Source: Strigamia acuminata (lineage: Eukaryota; Arthropoda; Chilopoda; Geophilomorpha; Linotaeniidae). From it: a stretch of DNA of 64,000 nt. The notes under the pieces are model-generated. The model did no database searches. It was not told the origin of the DNA and worked only from the letters and a program-made list of their open reading frames with translations. A program made the position numbers and the translations under genes. The DNA is taken from assembly GCA_949358305.1 (NCBI GenBank), contig OX442316.1, positions 5,766,001 to 5,830,000 on the forward strand, given 5' to 3'. How positions within the stretch are numbered: position 1 is the stretch's first letter; each line of letters starts with the position of its first letter. Of the stretch, positions 55,708-64,000 are shown piece after piece.

Positions 55708-58169
55708 GCCACTAGCCGCTTCCTTCATCTCCCCACCGCGACACGGCTCGGGTCCGATGTTGGGTGTCTGGCGTTTGCTCATTTGCCCGCGTCCTGCTCG
55801 CCCGTGATTGGCTGCGCTCATTTGCCTCCAGGCTGCCTTTTGGAGGCAGACCCGGATATGGAGCCTCGAAGCTATGACGTGGTGATGGAATGCGAGATTT
55901 AAGAAAAAAGGGAGAGACGTAAGTTCCAACATCCAAAGATAAAAAAAAGAAAAACATCCCAATAAAAATAAACCCAGATAATTTTTTAATAATTTTCAAT
56001 TTAAAAAAAAAAATAATGAAACAAAGTCATCATAAAATATAGACTGGAAAAAGGCTTAATTCTCCGTAAATGTTGTTTTTGATTGGTTTTTTTCAAGGTT
56101 GTGGTGCAATTTTTATGTTTACGTTTGAATTTCACGACTGTAGATGATTGTTTGATTTTTGCTTGTCGTTTGGCGCAACATTATAAAATCATTTTATTAT
56201 TATAACTAAGTGACTAAATAAATAAGTGTTTATTTCCCAGGGCCTACAAGAAGGGACACAGCTGTGTAAATGTGTTATATTTCTTCGGACATTGACGGAC
56301 CATATTTGTATAACATATTTATTTAAAATAATTCGCAACTGTAATTTTTTTTTCTTTCTTTTTACAATTCGTGTTCACCCTCGTGTGTCCCATTCATGGT
56401 GCCATTAAACAAGCAGAAAATCGCCGTCTCCGCGTTTCTGCGCCTCGGGGTCCGAGCTCCGCTCTGTGGATTCGCCACGCTGCCACCCCCCGCACGCGAC
56501 GTGTGACGTCAGAAGCACAAGACAGTCGTCTGGCACGTGTCTCGATTGCACGTCTCATCGCATCGTTAACAATGCGTTTACGAATGCGACTTGTACCTGC
56601 ATGCTAATATTCCCCATCACTTGCTCAGATTTCGGCGCCAAATGAATGAAGATGATGCGATGGAGATACCTTGTCTCGCCATTGGTTAAAGCGGGTCAAT
56701 GGCGTCATGAATTAGTCACCTGTCATTCGTTGGGGTCCTTGCAAACGGAGGCGGGTCCAGTGTGATTCAGCAGCCAATCCGGGTGTGTCAGCATGATTGG
56801 TATAGATGTGACACTTTGGCTCATCACGTGACTCGCATGCATCTTAGGAGTAATCGTTAAAATATGCAAATGAGTCACAGCGAGTTCTCAGAAAGGGTCG
56901 GCGGTTAGAAGTTGGAGTAAAACCGCAACCCTTGTGTGCTGGGCATTAAAGTTGGATATAATGAGCAGTTTAGATTTAGATGAGCAACACATTTATATAT
57001 AGTGTTTATAAAATGGCCAGTGTGGAATATGGGACGGGAATCGGACGTGGGGCTCGTTAGTTTCTATCAAATCGCTATCAAATTTCGAGTTTGGCAATAA
57101 CTAAGCCAACTATTGTGTAATTAAAGTGAGAAGGCATGTATACACCAGATGTGGATGCAGTCCAGACGTACCACTCCTCTTTACAACCGCAGTCAGGCGC
57201 CACTGAGTAAGGCAAATTTATTAGTTCTCGGTATAAAATGGGTGCGTAGGAAATGTTTCCTCGTCTCTGATGATGGATAATCGATTGATTTAATTAGCAC
57301 ACAAACAAGAGGTTTTATTTTGAGTTGCGAAACGTGGAGGTAAACACAGCTGATGGTCTGTGTTTTAAAGGAAATTGTCACCAGAGGGTGGTGCTGTGTG
57401 TGTGTGCCGCCATTGGATGTATGAAATGTGGAGTTTCCTGGATTATGAAAGCTCGTCTGAGAATCATAGTCTGTGTGGCTGTTAGGGTTCGGAATTGGTG
57501 GCGTGGAAACATAACTTCCTGTTTGAGTGTGTTATTAGCAATTTTGGAGTTTTGTATTACCGGCATTAAGGTGCAGAGGTGGCAATTAGTGTTGAGTGTA
57601 ATTTTGTTTGCGATGACAGCAGTCATTTTGCAAGTTCATTTAGATTTTTAGGTTTTAAGAAACTCAAATTAAATTAAATTTGAAACAACAATTTTTTATC
57701 AATTATATCAACAGTTTGATGTTGTCATTTTATAACGGTTCTTAGAACTGATAATTAAATATTGCACAATTTCAGTACCGTAAAACGGGGTGGATAGGAA
57801 CAGCAATAATAAATAGGGAAAGTTATTGTAACAGTTATTGCTCTCAAAATAATTAAAAATCGCATTTTAAAAAATCATGTTTAAGTGTTTTCGTTTTTAT
57901 AATTTTTAACATAAAAAAATCTAAACATTAAAAACATGACTTTTGAACGCAGTTAGTGTTTATGTTGAAAGAACTTGGAGAAAAAAAATGAACATAAAAT
58001 ATTAAATAAAAGTTGAAATGGTTGAAAATTGTCCTACATTTATATAGTTTTGTCAATTCTCTCGTTGGCACTCGAGAACAGGTAGCAGGTAAAATATTAA
58101 AAGGAGTAGAGAGCACAAGCTGGTTCCTGCAGCCCTCGTGTTATACACGATTCATGCTTTCCTACACAA
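55708..58169. other. Upstream region of CBF-beta copy B, no gene recognised
   Basis: Probably holds the promoter and 5' leader of copy B; 55740-55860 and 56430-56560 are GC-richer, and TGTGACGTCA at ~56499 is a CRE-like site. Frames such as 57325-57651 on plus lack an ATG start and family resemblance. Confidence 0.4.
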
Positions 58170-58334
58170 CAGTTAGATAAGGATGATGATAATACAGAGG
58201 CTTCTTTATTGCTGCAGGGTCCATGAATGACACTACCGCCTGCAGATGAGCAAAGGACCTTTTTCTCTCGATCCCACCTCCCAGCCAAATAGACGCAATC
58301 GAGCCGAAAATGAGCCGCCAGAGGCAGCTGAGCC
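58170..58334 (-). promoter_or_regulatory. Conserved block eta, inverted copy (upstream of B)
   Basis: Reverse-strand match to 54172-54319, covering CTCAGCTGCCTC, TTTGCTCATCTGCAGGC, GTCATTCATG and CCTTATCTAACTG. It lies ~2.5 kb upstream of the copy B start. Confidence 0.6.
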
Positions 58335-58466
58335 ATCTCGGAGCCTCTATTCAAAGAAACCCCCGAGGGGATTACGAATCCTTACACCAGACCAGACAGA
58401 CACTAAATGATCCAAAACAAGTCTGGTCACACATACACTTGTGCTATACTCCCACATTCAGAGAAA

Positions 58467-58613
58467 TACCGTATTTTACCGATTAAGAGTCACCCTCGAA
58501 TAGTAGCCGCGGCTGAGACACCAAAAACACCGTATTTTTGCAAAAGTACGGTATTGTTTCCGTATTTAACCTCACGAACGATGAACGTACGCTTCGTTCG
58601 ATAAAATACGGTA
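58467..58613. mobile_element. MITE family M2, copy 2 (147 bp)
   Basis: Same left part as 53807 (TACCGTATTTTACCGATTAA through ACGTACGCTTCGTTCG). It then jumps directly to the right terminus ATAAAATACGGTA, so it is an internal-deletion copy. It stands ~130 bp from the inverted eta block, much as copy 1 stands ~110 bp from the direct eta block. Confidence 0.7.
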
Positions 58614-61600
58614 TTTCAAATTGTGTAAGTTCTATAAGTATAACGGCTGGAAAAGGGACATCAATAAACCTCGATTCAATTGAACGTCACTCAATCATCC
58701 AAGCGAGGATGGATAACAACAAAACAATTAAGTCACTTAGAAATGATTATACTTGTTTGTAAGGGAGCAATAAAGCGTATACATGGATGCCATACGACCG
58801 TAATTATAGGCCATTAACAATTTCATGACATCTATAACGTTTATTTTTAAACGATACCAAGTTGCGTTTAATATTTTTCGAGAAATTGGTCGAGTTTTCG
58901 GTGATTAAATCATGTATATTTACAGTCGAGTGATGATTGGGTGATCAACAACCGTCGAAGAAAACAAAAGCTGCACATCATTAATTTGAATTTGTTATAC
59001 AGTGCACGCAACTGCTCGCTGAACCGAAACAAGTTAAATTCGATTAATTTTTTTGTTCCTGTGTGTGTGTATACTTTCTTTGTCAGATGATTCTAATTGC
59101 ATTCTAAGGGTTGTTGTGTTGTGAATGGGGAAAAGATTTATAAGATGACTCATGAATTTGAGTTCATGAGAGTCAATTGGTGCCAAAAATTTAATTGAAG
59201 CGCCCTTATTTTGATAGGATATTCATTCTGAGGGGGTTATATAGAGCTTAAGAGTAAAAGTGCAGGTGCGCATGCACCATCGATGCACGACTGCCCACGC
59301 ATAACGAGGGGAAAAAGGGAGATGATGCGGGGGGTCGAGGCCTGAAGTGGTCGTGTGCACGGAAATTTCTCGCTTATTTTTTTCACCTGTCCCTCAGAGT
59401 TCAGGTGCAGGAAATGTGCGCTATAAATCACTTCGGACGCTCGTGGGGGCACGGAAGGTTTGACCTTGCAGTTTTTTAGCTCCTATTTGCTATTTTTATG
59501 GCGTTTGATACAGGAAAAAAAATTGGAAGAATGTGCTGAGCTTTTTGAAAATTTGCAATTATTAATGGCGGGTGCGTGTGCCGGCATAAATTGACGGAAA
59601 TTTGGTTTTTAGTTTAGGAAATCTGGGCATTTGTCACACGCGTTTAGAGCTTTGCAGCATTCCACAAACGAATTATAAATTAAATGGAATTGTGGATTTT
59701 TTTTTTTTTTTTTTTTAAATTAATTTTTATTTTATATATATATTTTTTTATTTATTTGTCGCGACACGGGCAGCGAAATGTCTCGTATTAGTTGTTTGAT
59801 GTGACACCGATCGATTTGTTGGATGTAAACAAGTGGAGAGACACTTGCGTGCCAGCGACCGGAAACGGTGAATTCACCTTTTGCCATTACAGTTTCGATT
59901 ATCGTATCGTTATGAACTGCACCGGGCTAATTGGATGAGGAGGCGTCACGAGTTACACAACTGTAATCTTGTGCGGAACGCACGCGTAAGGGTCACTTCC
60001 GGGCATGTGTCACCACCCTCATCAACCCCTGACGCTTCGGTTCGGCGCGCATGAGCAAAAGGGCGCCAATCTAGTGCCCTTTGTCGCCCATTTATAACAA
60101 TAGGGGGCGCCAGGGAGAGACGAGCAAGAAACATGTGTGGGCCATGTTGGGAGATGGGTGAGAGTATGTTTTCCCCCAATTTCACCTTTTTTTTTTTACG
60201 CCTACTGCATTTTTTTTAAGTATACAAGAGGGTGGGTGAAATCTTAGATGCCATTCTACTAGTTTTGTAATGCGACGCTGAAGATGTGCATTGATAGACG
60301 TGTAATAAGATGTGAATGACGAGATAAAATTGTGCGTCTTAAGAAAGCAAGTTGATCACATTACGATCTCACAATCAGGTGTGGCTTTTCATCAGATAAA
60401 AGAGAAGATCAGCAAAATACATAAAAATCCCACAACAAAAATGTGATTTAGCATCGAAATAAATTTAAAAAAGAAAGGAATTCACTGAGAATATGTAGGA
60501 TTTAATAATAATTCAATATTTGCTGATGTTGTGATAATATTTTCGAATGTAGAATGTATTTTTTGTAATTTTTAGACGTGTTTAAGGTGGGAACTAAGGG
60601 CACAATGCTATAGGAAAAAAATAAAAACTCTCCTTTTTCCGTTTTCTTAAAAGCCCATTCTTTACCTCATGACAGGATTTTGACGCGTTTTTAGAAAAAG
60701 AAAGGGAAAAAAAACCGGATGAAGGGATAATTAGGGCGAATAAGTTCCGCTCTGTAAGGAGATCACGTTAACAAAAAGCTGTTAGATCTGGTGACAGATA
60801 ACGTGAGAATGAAATTCTGCATAGAAAATCCAAACTTTTGAAAATTTCAAAAACTTGAATCCTTATTCGACTAGTGTTATGTGTATTAGGCTTGTTAAAA
60901 GCCCCGTTTTTCAAAGGAAAATTTGTAATAAACACTTTTCTAAAATAGCACTTGCCCCGGCTCAAACTCAACTTCTCAACTTGTCAATCTGACTTCAAGA
61001 ATTGTATGAAATCTGTCACTTGACTGCAGCCGTACTTCCAAGGACCAGGTGTTAGCAATGAATAGAAATTGGAAAACATAAAAATACAACTGAAAACAGA
61101 CCCGAAAAATGGTTTCTCGGCGAAAGAGATTTTTATAAGTGTCGGAAACTTAAAATTTTATATCAAATGTATTCAAAGTTTTAACGTGGGTTTAATCAGG
61201 AGATGATGTCATTTTTGTTTTAAAATTGAAGTAAAACACAAAATATACAAATTGAAAAGAATTTGTACGTATTTGCTAGCGTAAATCGACGATAACAAGA
61301 CACATTATACATTCATTGCTTTTCAACTGGTTAACTTCCTTCACTTGACCCGTAAAATGCCCTGTTTAAGCAGCAGAGGGTCCCATGATGCCCCTTAGCA
61401 TCTTTCAGCGATGAAAAGATGCTTCCCTGCCTCACAAACCTCATTGTACGATGTATAGAATCATCAGGGCAAATGGAGGGGTGTGTGTGAAATTGACAAC
61501 TGATCAAAATCATAGTGAAAACAAACTTGAAAAAAAAGTTGATATAGGGGACGATTAAATGAAAGACGCACGCACACAAGAGCTAGGCCAAGTGCAGTAT

Positions 61601-64000
61601 TGTATCATAAGAAAGCCTCATCCATCATCAAGTGTCAAAACTATACTTATCAGTTTACCACCTGGTGGAGAGACAGACGTGTGAAAAAGTGAACATGTCC
61701 ACACACATGCACTGCAAAAAGAGCACCGATGTTTGCTTTCACCGATTCATTATCATCGCCGTATCCGCCATCGACAGTTATTGATAGGCTGCGACCTGCG
61801 ATTGTTTTCGCCGTTCCGTGTCCTGAGAAAACATGGCGATGAGTCGATGACGTAACGTGGAAATCCGTACACCCAGCTAGTAAAATTCGTAATTTTTCCA
61901 AACATTTTGATGAAAATTTCCATCTCGGATGGTTGACATCCGAATGAAGACATCAGAGGGAGGGTAGAGCGAAGAAAAGATGTAACACGCAATAAATTTA
62001 GATCACAGTGGTGTCGCTAATCCCCATATGGCCCGGGGGGAACACGATGCCTGACACAGGAATTGTTCTTGACAAAGACTAAAAGTGAAAGATGTTTGCT
62101 TCCGGTCTCGCGTTATTCACAGACCTCCCCTGATATAGCAAACATAACCCCCTTAACTCTTTTATGCAATTCGTGTTGAAGGACAAGCTGTACGACTAGG
62201 TCACTTAGGTATGGATTTAGTCTGTAGAGAGGGGATCACACCTACAAGTGCACCTAGCAGAGAGAGAACAAAAATGAAATGATTTCATGGAGATTTAAAC
62301 GAATCGAACTATATTTGCTGATCGCAGTGTTAATATTGATGCGCCACACTGTGCTATAGGGGTTTCGGGCACTCGATCAGCTGTTGGTGGATTATCGACT
62401 GCATTATATCACTTAACCCAGGGCAATTGCTTGGGAATTAGACATGTGTAGGCATCGGCAATATACGACACAGAGTGTCTGTTTGGAGTACATCACATGC
62501 AAATCCCACGGATCTTTTCCGGGATCTAACGGGCTTTACACTCAGGCACGATTGCGCATTAAAGTTAATGCAGGGTGGTGGATATTGAATATATTAGCTG
62601 TAAAAGTTTCTAATTGATGGAGATAAACACGCAAGGCAGCAACGCTTTGCTTTGTGCACGTTTCCTTTGGTGGTATATACTGGTATATCCTGCTTTTGAA
62701 TGTTTAAGCGCGAGTTGTATGACGTGTGAATGGAATCGAATGGTCTGAAATAAACAGGAAATAGTGAAAATTCAATAGCAACATCTGTCTATATATTTTG
62801 TGAAATGTGTGGCGTCCGTCAGGACCGTCACAGATAAATATCGCGCAATATTTATATAAAATAATGTGGCTATAACGATTAAAATTCGAATTGTGAATTC
62901 TTTTGACCGAGAAAAATGTGATGACAAAGAAATTAGCAAACTGGTGTGGGAGGAAGCATGGAAATGAGGCACGCGCCCACGCCTGCGCTTTCTCCCTTTT
63001 TCTCGTCTCTGACGTTCGCATCTCATGTAAATTTGTGCACGTGGCTCGCACCAGGGGCTGGAGTAGCCGGAGCATGAGGGGGTCGAGGAGAGTCATTAAA
63101 ATCCGCCCTCTTTGCTCAGACTCAAAGGATTTTACACGAAAAAATGGTTGAGAATTCATCTCCGCCTCGCGTACGCGTATTACATTCTCATCCATGGCTA
63201 ATGACGGTCGGGATTTCATTTAGCATCCAGGCGGATGCAGAGGGCAGAAAGGATAAAAGGTGCTGGCCATACTCGACCAGTGCCAATTAAAGGGCGCAAC
63301 ACTCGGGCGGAAGAGGAACTAGACGCTTTTTGTCTCAATTTCCTATTGTCAATTGCGCGTCATTGAAACTAAACACATGTCAGGAAGTCGTGGTCTTCTT
63401 GCTGTGTAAATAAAAATATTGTATCGGGCGACCGATTCATTCGATTTGAAACTGTTTAAATGGATGAACGAAACCAATTTTTATTTATTATTTGGTAGAA
63501 AAACATTCGGCTGGGGGTAAAAAATACTGTAATTTGATTATTTGTATTAAGAAGGAAATAAGAAGTCGCTAAAAATGTGATAAATGTTTAATAAAAGCCG
63601 AATTGGGTATTGGTTGGAATCATTTTTACGTGGAACGATATTTACCTCGCCATGTTTCATGTTAAAAATCTCAGATGAATAGCACCACGTTTAAAAATCA
63701 ACGGGTAGACGTTGCATCTTTGAGGAGCTTGTTGGCCGGCGAGAGAATTGAAATCAAAAAGCTCGCATTGTCGCCCATAGCGGTTAAAACTCAAGTGTGA
63801 TCGGTGGCGGCACAAAGCGAGTCTTTTTGGCCTTTTTTGTGTTCGTATTATTGGCGGTAGGTGGCAGGATTTTACACGGCACCAGATTTGAATGTTGCCT
63901 AAGTTTGCTCATTAGATATTTATCAAGTTTTTCGACATTTTAACAAGTAAATTGCATTTCTCGATCGTTTTTCTTTGATGGAATTTTTCGTGTGTTCTCA
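58614..64000. other. Non-coding or unassigned, no gene recognised
   Basis: About 5.4 kb without a frame or RNA gene I can support. Poly-T/A run at 59697-59718. GC-richer islands near 59260-59450, 59990-60150 and 62940-63110 could be regulatory or belong to a gene whose exons lie beyond the window. The short minus frames at 61650-61992 and 62704-63219 do not resemble known families. Confidence 0.35.

Noticed and set aside
57325-57651. 108-codon plus frame with hydrophobic stretches
   Set aside because: It starts with TTG rather than ATG, its composition matches the flanks, and there is no recognisable domain.
61650-61992. Minus frames of ~80 codons
   Set aside because: They overlap each other in different frames and show no family motif; most likely chance.

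Overview
The window is animal nuclear DNA: genes are split by many short introns with GT..AG borders, the base composition is AT-rich, and non-autonomous DNA transposons are common. An arthropod is the best guess. The two CBF-beta genes have the N-terminal extension before MPRVV and the FRRLSREGEVRYTGYR block that resemble fly Brother/Big brother more than the vertebrate protein. A short run of CCTAA (the arthropod telomere motif) at 30659-30681 fits but is weak. I cannot name the species.

Layout. 0.3-2.1 kb: two compact minus-strand genes, UQCRB (complex III subunit 7) and NSMCE2/MMS21 (SUMO ligase of the SMC5/6 complex). 3.6-6.6 kb: small hAT-like elements and repeats around a small secreted cysteine-rich protein gene (5555-6064). 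7.2-15.9 kb: a complete 12-exon gene for the type II regulatory subunit of protein kinase A, minus strand. 17.6-20.9 kb: an intact 4-exon NACHT/NLR-type gene, plus strand. 21.1-30.2 kb: three tandem ~3 kb cassettes. Each carries decayed pieces of that NLR gene and one minus-strand gene for a secreted protein built almost entirely of Lys, Asp, Tyr, Gly and His repeats (425, 357 and 518 aa); the proteins differ mainly in repeat number. 31-56 kb: a tandem duplication of a whole CBF-beta locus. The two genes (38089-42310 and 48462-55707, minus strand) have the same six-exon structure. Their introns and 3' flanks also hold matching non-coding blocks in the same order and orientation. 56-64 kb: no gene that I can support.

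How the parts relate. UQCRB, NSMCE2 and PKA-RII are ordinary housekeeping or signalling genes. The 17.6-30.2 kb part is a fast-evolving locus: an NLR gene, its relics, and a repeat-protein family growing by unequal exchange and in-phase expansion of a 36 bp repeat. The 31-56 kb part shows the opposite behaviour: old duplicated genes for a Runx transcription cofactor that kept matching non-coding blocks, suggesting that both copies share inherited regulation. Minisatellites with 20 and 31 bp units and several transposon fossils, including a Tc1-like deletion derivative in an intron, fill the space between.

All exon borders were found by eye from reading frame, splice consensus and family conservation. 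There are no transcript data. Product names rest on remembered family sequence, not on a database search.
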